DNA from: Monosporascus cannonballus
Taxonomy: Eukaryota > Ascomycota > Sordariomycetes > Xylariales
DNA length: 64,000 bases
Direction: 5' to 3'
Assembly (NCBI GenBank): GCA_004154925.1
Contig: QJNS01000239.1
Coordinates: 1 to 64,000, forward strand
Part shown: one piece after another, positions 36,901 to 49,310 of the stretch
Numbering within the stretch: the first letter of the stretch is position 1
How the letters are laid out: each line of letters begins with the position of its first letter
The notes under the pieces: generated by a model
The model's database searches: none
What the model was told of the DNA's origin: nothing
Seen by the model: only the letters and a program-made list of their open reading frames with translations
Program-made: the position numbers and the translations under genes

Positions 36901-38950
36901 ACAAATATATAAGCCGGATAATAGTTATCTTCATATTCTTAATAACAAATGTAGAGTTTTAATCGTTACGAATTACAAAATTAAATTAAAAAAAAAATTA
37001 ACAATCCGAAAAATAAAAAAAGTATTATTAAGGTATTAAAAAATATATAACTATAAGATTTAACTGCTAAAGGGCGGTAAATTATTAATAATACTATATA
37101 TTATTATATATAAGGATTTAAAAAAACTAACATAATCCTTTAACTCGAAAAATATTGTTCGGTTATTTTTATAACTTATGTAGAAATATTTAAAATATTA
37201 TTAAAAATAAAATATCGGAATAAAATATAAAAACGATAACGGTGTTTTAAAAGATAATACAATTTAAGAAACGAAATAAATAAAACCTAAAAAGGAGCGT
37301 TTTAAAAAATAGTCCTTAATTTGTATATCTTAAAAACCTCAAATAAAACCCCGGAATTTTTGCGCGAATTAATGCTAATTTTGATTTAAAAAGATAACGA
37401 AAAAAACGATTATAATAGATATACCTTTTATTTCGACTTTGGTAACGACCTTGATAACGAAACTTATAGGTTATTTGCAGTGAACGATAATCCAAACTTA
37501 AAGGAAATTATAAGGAACTTAAAATAAAAAATATAATTTAAAACGATTTTTACGGAAATTAAAAAAGTTTTTTACGCGGAATTTTTAAGTTTATACCTTT
37601 TGGCGAAAATATTTACAGGCACTTTATGGGTACCAGGTAGGTATTAGAGAAGGAGTATAGGTTTATAGAAGAACTGGAAAAATATTAGGTCTATATTTGC
37701 GTGAAAAGATTTATTTAACGAAAGGAAATAAATTATAACGACATTATAGCTAATATTATAAAGGTTATATAATAAAAGATTTAATAATGTTAATTATTGC
37801 CTTTACCTGGTATATATTCTAAATTGATTTTATTATTATTTACTTGGGTAGTAACTTAGAAGAAAATATTTGTATAAAATTTGTTCTTATATTAATAAAA
37901 TACTTTAATACTTATTTAAAAAATAGAAATAGTTATTCATTTTCTCTTAAAAGATTGTTAAATTAATAAACCTGTTATATGGCTTAAAATAAATTAAAAT
38001 TAGTTAATAAAAAAATAAAAAAATATTAGCAAAATAAGGATTTTATTTACTAATTTTAGATAACGCGATATACCATAACCCGAAAAGAGGAATTATTATT
38101 ATTTCGTACGTTAATAACTTTTTATTTTTCGGTTTTAATAAATAACGTTTTTAAGGTATTACTAAAAAATCGCTAAGGACGTACTTATTAAGGATTTAAA
38201 TTATACGGATTAATACTTGGATATACGGATTATATATTTTTGTTAATTAAAAACGTTAGGTTAAATTAATAGTAATATAATGAAAAGTTATTATAATTAA
38301 TGAGTTTAATCGTTATACGGAAAATATTTAGGTTATTTTTTAAGAATTATTTAAAGTATGTTATACAGTACGACAGAATAATTAATCAGAAAAAAACGTT
38401 TCAATACGTTCATTTAGTAAAAAAAATTTAATTTTCCTAATTATATTAAAAAATTAAATATAATATTTACGATCTTAAATTAGAGTAAGTTCATAAATAA
38501 TTTATCGCATGAATACCGGAAATATATTAAACGATTATTACGATATTTAAACGGTACAGTAAACTTATTTTTTCGATATAAAAAATTAAATGAAAATTAT
38601 CCGTACCGGAAATATAACGATATAGGGTTATTCGAAATAATAAATATAAGTTTTACGGATTCCGAATTAACAAAGTTTATTACGGGGTACGTATTTTTTA
38701 CGGTTAAAATATTTATTGCGTAATTTTCGAAATTATAAGGTATTATTATGAAGTATATTACGGAAATAAAATACGTAAAAACAGGAATAATAATAACGGA
38801 AATAATTAGAATTAAACTTTTCTTTATAAAGTTAAGGCTTATACCTAAAGGCCTTATTCCTATCTTAAAAAATAACATAAATACGTTAAAATGGGTAACG
38901 GAAATACAGATAACTCGAAAAAAACGTTATATTCGGTTTAAATATTAATA
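34000..38950 (+). pseudogene. gag-pol remnants of the Copia element
   Basis: Dead polyprotein in plus sense. In order: gag with a zinc knuckle at 35215-35256; a protease-like stretch around 35640-35840, where a 62-codon open frame survives by chance; an integrase zone about 36.0-37.3 kb that is not resolvable; and reverse transcriptase with 'SYVNNFLFFG' at 38095-38125. RNase H should lie at 38.5-39.1 kb. Typical changes are Gln to stop, Cys to Tyr and Asp to Asn. Confidence 0.7.
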
Positions 38951-39195
38951 CGTATCTTAAAAGGTTTAGGACGGAAATATCTATTTTTAATACGTAAAAA
39001 ATAAGGATAACCTAATAAATAGGTTTACGAAATTATTGGATAAGGCTAATTTCAAACGATTTGTGGCTAACTTAGGGCTTAAAAAATATAAATATAAAAT
39101 AAGCCACAAAGCATTTAAAATTAACGAAAATAAAAGTTTAATTTTTATATAGATTAAAAACTTTGGTGGATAAGGCTATTTAACGTAAAAGGGCG

Positions 39196-39402
39196 TATCG
39201 GCAGTTGGGTGCTTTAAATGCTTACGGCTGGCGTTTTGAAGCAGTGTTCTGCTGCCTGGGACAGCATTTGTCCAAGGATTACCGTTTGTACAAACAGGAC
39301 ATGTATGTAAGGGCGGTACGCCCCAGACTTCTTCAGTCTTTCCTAGCATAGATCATCAAGCTATCACCAGTTTCCTGCATTTGATCACTGTGACTGCTGA
39401 CA
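39196..39402 (+). repeat. 3' LTR of the Copia element
   Basis: 207-bp partner of 33301-33507, better preserved; the end GCTGACA is intact and the start has decayed to TATCGGCAG. Confidence 0.9.
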
Positions 39403-42400
39403 TAATTAAATATTTTTTTGGTTAATACGAAGATGCTTTAATCAGGATTACGCCGTCGGTTTCGCTTTATCGCAGATTATTCTGGTATTAATTCTAATTG
39501 TTTTTGGTTAAGAATTTTGTTATCCGTCCTTAAAACTATTTTTCGAGGGCAAATTATTTTTATTTTAGTACCTGTTCCGGCTGTTTTTTAGTCCGAGATC
39601 TTATTATCCGTCCTTAAGATTATTTTTTAAGGAAAAGTTGTTTTTCGGAAATAAATTGTTTTTCGGAGATAAATCATTTTTCGAAAATATTATTAACAAA
39701 TTTAATTCTTTTAATTAAACGAATAAAGTTCTTTAGATTTATTTAACGTATATTATCGGGAATTATAACGGAAATAACTTTTATTACATTGGCAAGGAAT
39801 TTATTTACCGTTTGTAATATCGTAAAATATATAAAAATATATATTATAATATAGATTTCGAGTATTAAGTAAAAGAAAAATTAAGTAATAATAATTATGT
39901 TGTAAATAATATATTTTTATATATTAAAATATGATATATGTTTAAACTTATTAAAAATTATAATTAAATAAATAATATCAATTATATATTAAATTGTTGT
40001 AATAATTATATTTGATATATATTTAATCGAAAAAACTTTATAAATTATATTAAGAAATTTGTATAGAATTATTATGTTTTTATTTCGTTATAAGAAAATA
40101 ATGTTAATTCTTTTGGTTATATTTAGCAACCTATTTAAACTTAGTAATTTATGTATTTGTAATTTTATAATTTTAAAATTTAAATATGTATATAGTTTAA
40201 TTATATACATTATGTTAAGATATTTTTATAATTTATTAATTATTCTTAAATCGTATTTATATTTGATAAATCTTTATATGTTCTTTATTAATATTAATAA
40301 TATATTTAATTATTATTTAATATACGAATTTTACCTTATTTGTTATATTTTATATCTTTTATTTATATTTTTAATTTTAATTATGCCGGACTTATATTAG
40401 TATATTTATAATATTATTAAATTTGTTAAATAAAATTACTTATTCATATATATTTAATATTATACAATTATTATAATACTATTACCGTAATTTAATAAAG
40501 CGAAATACGGTAATGGTATTCGAGAAATATATAATAATTTAATAAAAAATTAAAACATATATAAAGATCGTAACGGCATTAAGTTGATTTTCGATACGAA
40601 TTATATTAACTGTAACGTTATTTTCCGTGCTTTGTTTCTTATTATATATACCGTTTTTCAAAATTCTGTTTTAACTTATAAATTAAATTCTTTTTAAATT
40701 CAATAATTACTCGACAAAATCCTAATATTACATGGTTTTCATAAGTTGGATTTTATTAATATATATCAAAAACGTAAGTTATTTATTATTATATATATAT
40801 TAACGTATATTTGATTTACGATAAGTTTAAAATAACATTTATATAAATATTTCGGGATTGTAATTATATATATATAACTTATAAAATGTTAATCAAAACT
40901 ATATTTATATATTTTAATAATTTTCATATTTCGTTTTTATTAGATCTCGAAAAAGATATTAAAAAACATATAGTATTATTCGTTTTTTGATATTAAAATA
41001 TAACAATAAAATTATTAATACAGATAATACAAATTATTAAATTATAAGTTTTTGGAATTGCAAAATAAAAGTTCTTTATATTATAAATTTAACCGGTATA
41101 TATTCTTTAAAAAATATATAATTCGGGCCGTTAGCCGTTTTCGAGAATTTATAATCCATAACCATTTATATAATATGGATAATATTAGAAATATCGTAAT
41201 TTTATAGTTCCGATTAAAAGGAATACAGAATTACAATATATCTTATAATATAATTTATGGAAACGTTGTTTTTATAATATTAAACGGAAGAAAAATCCAC
41301 AATTATACGTGATTAGCTATCGAATAAATAATTTTATACAAAAATTAAATTTTTAGGTCCTACGGTATATTTGGTATTAATATTAAGGATTTCGGCGGTT
41401 ACCCAGACTATCCAATTATTATACCTATATATGATTTTGATATAAAGGAATTCTTAAAACCAGCCGGGGAAAAAATAAAGAAATTCTTAGAACCAACCGG
41501 AAATCCAGTTATGTCGATAAAGAGAAAATGCGGTAAGGGAAAAAAAGCTAAATCCGGCCGTTAACCTTTATTAAAGGAACCAAAAAACCTTAATTCGAAA
41601 AAGAAATAATTATTAAAATTTCCAACAAAATACTAATAAAGTATACGAGCGGTTTTAAAAAATATTAATTAGAATCGTACGCCGATAAATATTAATTTTA
41701 ATTATAGGAAAATAAGGTTATAAAACGTAATTAATAAGGATTTATTATAAATTCGAGATTTTAAATATTTCGAAAACATATTTCGAAAAATATTTAGAAA
41801 AGAGTAAATACCGAAATAACTATACCAATAACGAAAAAACAACCTTTTCGATATTAGCGGAAAATTATTTATATTATTTATTTATCCGTAGAATTAATCT
41901 TTTACCCCAGGTATTTGACCCGAATTAAGGTACTTAAAAAGTTGGAAGGGATAGAAATATTTTAAGAATTAATGTAACGAATTCGAAAAAAAGGACCGGA
42001 AAATAAAATTTAAAATATTTTAATTTGGTATCGTAAATTAAGAGTTATAAGTTAAAAGGATATTTTGTTAATAACCGTAATAAATTATAATTCGAATTAC
42101 GTAATACAAAAATCCGTTAATTCTTTTAATTAAAAGAATTTATTATATATTTATTATGCTCCATAATTCATCCGGGTTAAGATAAATTAATATCCCGTAT
42201 ATAATTTAACGAATTAAAATTTTATAAAAATAATGAATTTATTAAATAAAAAATGTATTATTAATTTTAATTAATATTATATAAATATTTATAGTTATTG
42301 CGCTTTACGACCGTAACGTTATGTCGAAATCGAATACGTTTTTTGTTTTTTAACTTAATATTATAATTATTTTTTAATTTGTTATTAATGTTATTATCCG

Positions 42401-45400
42401 ATAAATATCATTTATTGCTAATACATAATTCCTTAATTTTAATAAGAATTATAATTTCGACTTTTTTAAATATATTATTTATAATATCGGGCTGCGGATT
42501 ATTACGTTTCGATAACGCCGGCGGTTCCGGTAATAATATAAAAGTAAGCAAATTATATAAATATGGGTACGGTAATAAAGGCGGGGTTGAAAAGTTAAAA
42601 ATATTTAAAAATAATAAATTTTATATCGATGTTATAAATAAAAAGGACAAGCTAAATTTTTAATGAGGATTATTTAATATATCGCAAATTATACGTATAA
42701 ATATAGGCGTTATTACAACTGAAATTGTAATTTTAAGTCGTAAAAGCGTATAAATTATATGCCGGTTTAATATTTAAATTATGAGAATTATCGTTAAATT
42801 ATTAATTACTAATTTAAACCGAATAATCGTATGCGGTATATTTTAATTAAAATAGAACGTAATTTAGGACGGCCTTGTAATTTTTTCCGATATTTGTTAA
42901 ATTTGGAATACAGTGATAATCCGTAATTTATATAAATCGGTTTGCGGCATAAAGATATAGCGCCATTATTTCCAATTAAGCGAATTCCGCCGTTTATAGA
43001 AAATTACTTATATTATTTATGAAATCGAAAGTATAACTTTTTTATATATTATATATAACGTAAAAAGAAGGATTTCTTAAAATATATTAATATTATTATT
43101 TATTAAGATTCAGGACCGTTTTAATTAATTTAATTATATTTTAAATTAAATATGAAATTTTAATTTTGTTTAATTTATTCGGAAATTTATTAAATAAAAA
43201 CTATTGATATTTAATAAAAATAAATATTTACTTTGCCTTTTTATTATTAAGTGGAAATAATTACGTAAAAAGTAATTCCTTTACTTATTATTTATATCGA
43301 AACTTTAGTATTTTCTAAATAACCGGTTTTATCGAACCAGCTTTTAATTATTTTTATATAAATATATTTGAAATTAAAAATCTAGGTATATAAACAAGAT
43401 TAAATATTCATATATTATAATTAGGTTTTGCCAAAGTTGAATTATTATAATCTTTTTTTAACATAATAAATTTATTTTTTAAATATATTAAAATCGTTTT
43501 ATGTACATATTTGCCGTTAAATAATGCGTATTATTAAAGCTTTATTTTTATTAAATGCTATGAGTTAAAATTATTTTATTTTAGAAATTTATGGATAATA
43601 TTTTAACCGGCGGAAAACGAAGATTAAGATTTAATAATTATTTCGTTTTATTCGAGATTATTTGTAATAATTTGCGTATTATTTTTCTTATTATCCGAAT
43701 CCGTTATATCGTTTTTTTATTATAACCTTTATATTTTTGTAAGTAATACGGTTTTTAATTTGCCGGACCTAAATTCTTTTCGTTATTTTATCTTTTTTTG
43801 AAATACATAAATCGGTTCCATATTTATTAAATACTTAATAAGGCGCAAATAATATAGCTTATTTATAATTAGTTATATTTAATTATTTAATTAAATCGTT
43901 ATTGTAAATTTTGAATCGAAACATTTTATAATATATCTTATTTTATTATTCGATTAATATCCGGAATATTTATATTTATTTTAAAAACGATAATAAATAC
44001 GACGTTACGGATAAAATTATTTAACTGTTTTAAGTTATTATATATACAAATTTGGTTTCCGTAAAATATTTTAAAGTTATAGAAATTAATAACTTTTTTT
44101 ATAATCTTTAATAAATAGTTTCGTTTTATTATAATTCTAAATAAATAATTATAAATATTTATAATTTTTACCTTATTATTAACATAAATAATAATTTTAA
44201 TAATAAAACGTAAATTATTAAATTAAATTAAAAACAATTAATTCATGGCTCGGATATATTAATTACTAGGAAATTTAAATACCATTGAATTAAATGTTAA
44301 CCTTTAGATATAAGAAAAATAATAATATTGTTTTCGAAACAATTAATGTTAAAACGCCGGACTTCCGCTTTATAACCATATTTAGTTAAGTTACCGATTT
44401 AACGAAAACCGTCATATTTCGTATTTTCTTTTATAATATTATTAATAATTATTATATATACAAATTAATATATATAGGCAGGAAAAATAAGACGTAAGTT
44501 ATAGATATTGATATATTTAAACCGGAAACTTTTCAATTTCGATAATAAATATACTTTGTCGATAATAACGAAACCATATTGTCGTTCGAAAACAAAATTT
44601 AATATAATAATTTGGAATTAATCGCTTATATTTATTCAGAATTAAAAATAATGTAAGTATGCCGTTTCGTAATTATGCGATTAAATATTTCTAGGTTAAG
44701 TTTTTTCGTATTTGCAAATATTAAGATAAAAACAAAACATGGAATTATTAATATATAAATTCGTTATTTTCTCGCCAGTTTAATTAATAATACGATTTAA
44801 ATAATAATTAAATCAGTTATTAAAAAATAAGTTTCAATAATTAAAAACTTTTGGAAATTTATTTTAATAACGAAAAAAATATTAAGCTTTCCGAAAACCA
44901 GATTATATACCGTATCGACTTATTTCTTCCGTAAAATACGGCCTTATCCGTTATACATAATACCTAATATAAAGTGAACAAATTAACGGCGCAAGGTTTC
45001 CATAAGGTTATCGGCTATATATATAATATTGGCATATAGGTTAATTACGTTTATATCAGTAAGAAACCAGTAAAAATATCAGATAAAAATAAACGTTTTA
45101 TTTTAAAAATTTAAATACTTAATGGTTTAAAGTTTTTATTTTAAATTTTTAAATATATTATTTGTACTTATTAAATTAAGAAAGAAAATAGATTTCGAAA
45201 ATTATAGCAGAGGATTTTAAATTTTATGTATTATTATTTTGGTTTATAAAGTTATATTGTTATTATATTAACCCAAAAATGGTAAAAAACCATAATATAT
45301 ATTAATCGGGATTTTAGGTTATTTATATATTATAATAACTTTTATTTTGTACTAATTAAAATTATTATTAAATTAAAAAAAGATTTTAATTTTACGGTAA

Positions 45401-45519
45401 ATTATATAAGTTAAAACGTTAAGAATTTTATAATTAATATATATTATTAAAGTTGATAATAACAATTTCTATAATTTATATAAAAATGTATTAAACGAAA
45501 CGCAATAATTATAACTTGT
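39403..45519. other. right part of the unidentified 11-kb element
   Basis: RIP-degraded. Imperfect short repeats built on 'ttatccgtccttaa' and 'gtttttcggaaataaa' occur at 39520-39690. At 41400-41640 a plus-strand frame reads 'GYPDYPIIIPIYDFD', 'KEFLKPAGEKIKKFLEPTG' and a basic 'KRKCGKGKKAKSGR', which may be an AT-hook-like region. A 94-codon open frame at 42379-42663 includes 'NAGGSGNNIKVSKLYKYGYG' and may belong to the same dead gene. No domain can be named. Other short frames (for example 40059-40400) are composition artefacts. Confidence 0.4.
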
Positions 45520-45872
45520 TATCAGGTTTTATTTTGGAGGTTTTGTTATTTTTGTGGGTATTATTTTTAAAGGAGTTTAGCTGATATATTGGACCCTTAA
45601 TAGATATTTCTTGATTAAAAGCTATAGCTATGGCTACGACCGCGGCGCCGCAGGCGCAGCCACAACCTCCAAAATGGAGTCCTGATCACGATGAGACAAA
45701 CTTCAGTATATTAATGTGAGATAACGAGGGTGGAACGGTAGCCACAATACCAAAAGGTCAGCAATTCCAAATCCTTCTGAGCTATATCAGCAACTAGTTA
45801 CTTTTCTTGATATTTGGAGACGTCTTATTAGAATATATGGGGTTCTGTTCTAGCCCTTTTGGCTATAGGGAG
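45520..45872 (+). other. un-RIPped island at the right edge of the block
   Basis: About 350 bp of near-normal composition between degraded stretches. On the plus strand an ATG at 45630 opens 'MATTAAPQAQPQPPKWSPDH' followed by 'DETNFSILM' and a stop; beyond the stop the same frame continues as 'DNEGGTVATIPKGQQ'. This might be the start of a gene broken by one nonsense codon. No family is recognised. Near its right end 'PFGYRELHYLTIKNIANLLL' passes into pogo transposase copy 3. Confidence 0.4.
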
Positions 45873-46158
45873 CTGCATTATCTTACAATTAAAAATATAG
45901 CGAATTTACTGCTTGCCTAATACGTTACAGAATGCGTCGGTATTAACTAGGCGTCGAATTTTGTTAAACGGCTAAAACATTCCAAATCTATTTAAATCGA
46001 AAAATCGATTATTAAAAAATCTTATACAAAAATCTAAAAACCTTTCGTAAATAATTGGAACTTATTCAAATTATAATTATAAAATACGGTATCGTAAAAA
46101 AGAATATATATAATTTCGACGAAACGAACTTTTTAATAAGGTTTTTTATAATAACAGA
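45873..46158 (+). pseudogene. pogo transposase copy 3, middle piece
   Basis: Readable as 'HYLTIKNIANLLLA', 'YVTECVGIN', 'ASNFVKRLKH' and, near the end, 'IYIISTKRTF' in one frame or 'IYNFDETNF' in the neighbouring frame. The last is the first catalytic Asp motif (NFDE) of pogo DDE transposases. This is the second half of the CENP-B-type DNA-binding domain and the start of the catalytic domain. It ends at the TA target where sibling copy 1 is inserted. Confidence 0.65.
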
Positions 46159-46175
46159 TAACGTCCCAGACAAGC

Positions 46176-46923
46176 TCATCGGATAAAGAAGCTGACCGGA
46201 TGGTTTTTTGCACCTCTCGATAACAAATTCAAATTAATTAACCATAACATATCAAAATAACACGCATTAAGCAGATTTTTTTCGCTAAATATATTTATAA
46301 CTTTTTTACAAGTACGCGCATTATGTCCGGGCTTGCTGTAAACGCCATACTTTCGCTCCTTCGTCTTAACCTTTTTACGACGATTATCTTTAGCCGCTAT
46401 TAGCTGCATTTTTTTACCACTACCTTCTTTTTCGACCAGAAAAGCTTATGTCTTTTGTATAATAAGTGTTTCTCCTTTTTAAAGCCGTTTATTTTTAATC
46501 CTCCGACATTTGCTAAAGATATAATTCGTTTCGCATAAATAGTTATTTTTTTCTTTTAAAAAAAGTATTTTCATATAATAGTATTAAGGCATTTTTCATC
46601 AAAAAAATAACCGATTTAACCATTTTTGTCGGCAAGTTACCCTGGTAATTTTTGATTCTTTTTTACACATAACGTCCCCGTTTTATTATTTTACAGATAT
46701 TCTTAGAGGTTTTCGCGGAAGGGGAAAAAACGAAACCGGCGAAGGTTAGCGGCGATAGGGTCGATATAGATATGGCTGGAGGAATTTCCAAATCAGATAG
46801 AACATTATTGGGATCAAATAAATCAAATCCAGTTTCTGCGAATCCGGCTTTGATATTTTCGGACGTTATAGCAGCTTTAAACGCGTCGTAAAAGCCGGCG
46901 AGAAAATCTTTTTTCGCGATATA
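46176..46923 (-). pseudogene. pogo transposase copy 1, C-terminal piece
   Basis: The minus strand reads 'YIAKKDFLAGFYDAFKAAIT' then 'GFAETGFDLFDPNNVLSDL', the conserved C-terminal helix region of fungal pogo transposases ('F..GF..TGL.PFDP..V'). It ends with a zinc-knuckle tail 'KYGVYSKPGHNARTCKKV' in which two Cys have become Tyr. The upstream part of the gene continues beyond the MITE as 'IEDLMRRYYIY' (about 47380-47420) and then, beyond copy 2, in 49311-50330. Confidence 0.75.
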
Positions 46924-47378
46924 CACTTGGAGACGAAATGGATCCGTGCACTGGCCTATTTCTTATCTAAATATACCATTTTCACTTTATTGTAACAAAT
47001 TGCAGAAAAAATAGTAAATATAACAGGCGAATATCTATGCTTAAATTAATATATAAATGGTTTATTTTTATCGTTAATTCTCATTTTAATTATATTATCT
47101 ATAAGTAGAAACCAAAATTTTACTAATAATAACCCTTTTATAGTAAAATTTCAAATTCTATATAATAATATGTAAAGTAACATTTTAGTAACGATAATTT
47201 TAGCATTTATTATAAACCTTAACCTATTATTTAAAATATAGTTAAATTAACTAAAAATATAATTAGATATTGTTTTTACTTAATTTTTTTAATTTCTTTT
47301 TATTATTATATTCGGTGTAAATAGCCTATGTTTTGGTAGGAAATAGGTGAGCGCACGGATCCAAATGACCAATTAGTG
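46924..47378. mobile_element. 455-bp MITE with TA target duplication
   Basis: It interrupts the transposase codons of copy 1 ('RRYYIY' on one side, 'YIAKKDF' on the other). Terminal inverted repeats read CACTTGGAGACGAAATGGAT and, on the minus strand from the right, CACTAATTGGTCATTTGGAT, both followed by CCGTGC and CCTATTTC. TA lies at 46922-46923 and 47379-47380. There is no coding capacity and the inside is AT-rich. The ends are well preserved. It is probably a non-autonomous Tc1/mariner-type element of a family different from the pogo copies. Confidence 0.75.
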
Positions 47379-47422
47379 TAGATATAATAACGTCGCATTA
47401 AATCTTCGATGTAAAATAAATG

Positions 47423-49310
47423 ACGTATTAGACAAGCTCGCGGGACAGATAAGCTCGCGGAACAGATAAGCTCGCGAGACACTTTTTGGCACCTCATAAC
47501 AACAAATTCAAATTAATCAACTTCAATGCAATAAATTAATTCAAATTAATTAGATTTTTTATCCTTAGACGTATTTACCGCTTTTTCATAAGTACGCGCA
47601 TTATGTCCGAGTTTGTCACAAACGCCACATTTCTGTTTTTTCGTTTTAACCTTTTTACAACGATTATCTTTAGCTGCTGTTGGCTGTATTTTTTTCACCA
47701 TTTTTTTTCTTTTTGGGCCAGAAAAACTTGTCCTTTTTGTATAGTAAATATTCTTCCTTTTTATGAACGTTTATTTTTGATTTTCCGACGTTTGCTTAAG
47801 ATGTGGTTCGTTTCGTATAATTAGACCGTTTTTTGTCGAAAAAACCAATTTCGTACAAAAGTAATAAGTTGCTTTTTATCAAAAGATTAATTGATTCCAT
47901 TATTTTTGTTGACGAGCTACTCTGATAATTTTTAATTCTTTTTTATAAGTAACGTCCTTGTTTCGTTATTTTATAGATATTTTTAAGGGTTCTCGCAAAC
48001 GGGGAAATAGAATTGGCGAAAGTAAGCGGCGAGACCGTCGGTATAGATATAACCGGAGGAACGTCCAATTCGGAAAGAACCTTATTAGGATCGAATAGAA
48101 CAAATCCAGCTTTATAAATCTGGATATAATATTGTCAGACGTTATGGCAGCTTTAAACGCGTTGTAAAAACCGGCGAAGAAATCTTTTTTTGCGATATGA
48201 GTATAGTAACGTCGTATTAAATTTTCGATATAAAGCGAATAAGCGTATTTTAAAACGGGAAAGTAGGATTTGTTAAAAGGTTGAAATCAATAAGGAAAAT
48301 ACGTAGGTATATAAAAGGTAATAATGTTGTTATTTACGTAATATTTTTCGAATTCGATCAAGTAATAACTTTCGTGGCCGTCGAAAATAAATAAACATTT
48401 CGATTTTTTCGTACGCGTCCGTATATATTTGTTAAAATGTTAAATTTATTTTAAGCTTAATTCGTTTATTATTTACTTATTAGAATTAATATTAACCTTT
48501 TAATTAGTTGGCAATAGGTTATTATGGTATTAGGAATTAAAATGGGTTTTTTCCGTTAATATGATAAATAATGGCAAAGCTTAATTTTGCAAATTAACAG
48601 TTTGTAAAATTATAACTTATTTCCAATTACTTTATTACGTTTATCTAGGTTTTTTACTTTTTTTAACGCTTATAATAACTATGCCCGATATTATAAAACT
48701 TTTTATTAAAAAGTTCGTTTCGTCGAAATTATAAATATCCTTTTTCGCGATATCGTATTTTGCGATTATAACTCGAATAAATTCGAATTATTTGCAAAAT
48801 GTTTCTGGATTTTCGCATAAAATTCGTTAATAATCGATTTTCCGATTTAAACGCATTTAAAGTTTTGTTTGCCGTCGTATAAAATTCGACGCCTAGTTAA
48901 CCCCAACGCGTATCGTAACGCGTTAAGTAAGCAGTAAATTTGCTATATTTTTAACGCATTAAAGTCGGACAGGAAACGTTCGCGTACCTAAATCAAGAAT
49001 TCTTTTCGACAATAGATTTTTTTTCAGTCGGCATCAATTTTCGCAAATGGGGGATAATATCGGTTCGGGCGTATCTGCCGTTAAATCGCGTCTTTATAGT
49101 AGAATATGAGACGTTATAAATAGAATTAAGCTTTTTATAACTAAGTTTCGAATTATTCTTTTTAGCTTAAACGGCTAGATTCATTTTAAATGTTTTCATA
49201 AGTCGTTCCGTATTGTGGTTGTTAAGAAATAAATAGTTAAAGTTAGGTAGTTGGGATATTAGAAAAAGTGTTCCGCGAGCTTATCTGTTCCGCGAGCTTG
49301 TCTAGTACGT
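47423..49310 (-). mobile_element. pogo/Fot-type DNA transposon, copy 2 (1888 bp)
   Basis: Left end ACGTATTAGACAAGCTCGCG with two further copies of 'acagataagctcgcg'; the right end on the minus strand begins ACGTACTAGACAAGCTCGCG. TA follows at 49311-49312; the left side is TG (47421-47422), one mutation from TA. The length of 1888 bp is that of a complete element. It inserted into sibling copy 1. Transposase sense is minus, with a C-terminal zinc knuckle near 47596-47640. Confidence 0.85.
47500..49200 (-). pseudogene. pogo transposase copy 2, RIP-mutated
   Basis: On the minus strand the C-terminal tail reads 'CGVCDKLGHNARTYE', a CCHC zinc knuckle with only the last Cys changed, near 47596-47640. 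Upstream, 48060-48240 shows the 'FDP..V' region and 'FLRRFYNAFKAA'-like residues, parallel to copy 1. The region 48,400-49,050 corresponds to the DDE core but its frame is broken by many stops. A transposase of about 550 residues would be expected for the family. Confidence 0.65.

Larger units (their letters stand above)
33301..39402 (+). mobile_element. Copia-type LTR retrotransposon, full length, RIP-killed
   Basis: LTRs of 207 bp at 33301-33507 and 39196-39402 share 'ggcagttgggtg', 'ttgaagcagtg' and 'accgtttgtacaaa', with perfect target duplications TAATT (33296-33300, 39403-39407). TGGTAGCA directly after the left LTR (33508-33515) fits a primer-binding site for initiator Met tRNA, giving plus orientation. 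The interior has a gag zinc knuckle at 35215-35256 ('CFNYKKYGHIAKNYFK', two Cys now Tyr) and a reverse transcriptase site at 38095-38125 ('SYVNNFLFFG', YVDD with both Asp codons mutated). RT near the 3' end, far from gag, leaves integrase in between, the Copia order. Confidence 0.9.
20918..45872. other. 25-kb composite block inserted in pogo copy 3
   Basis: Everything between the N-terminal and middle transposase pieces. It contains Gypsy 2 (22876-30616) and the Copia element (33301-39402). Subtracting these leaves about 11.1 kb (20918-22875, 30617-33300, 39403-45872) that I cannot identify and that may be a single large element. Both extremities are of near-normal composition (20918-21070 and 45520-45872) while the inside is RIP-degraded. 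No matching terminal inverted repeats or target duplication are obvious. The edges are uncertain by about 30 bp. Confidence 0.5.

Noticed and set aside
40059..40400. 113-codon hydrophobic open frame
   Set aside because: Composed almost only of Ile, Leu, Tyr, Phe and Asn codons, as expected by chance in very AT-rich DNA; no RIP-corrected homology is visible.
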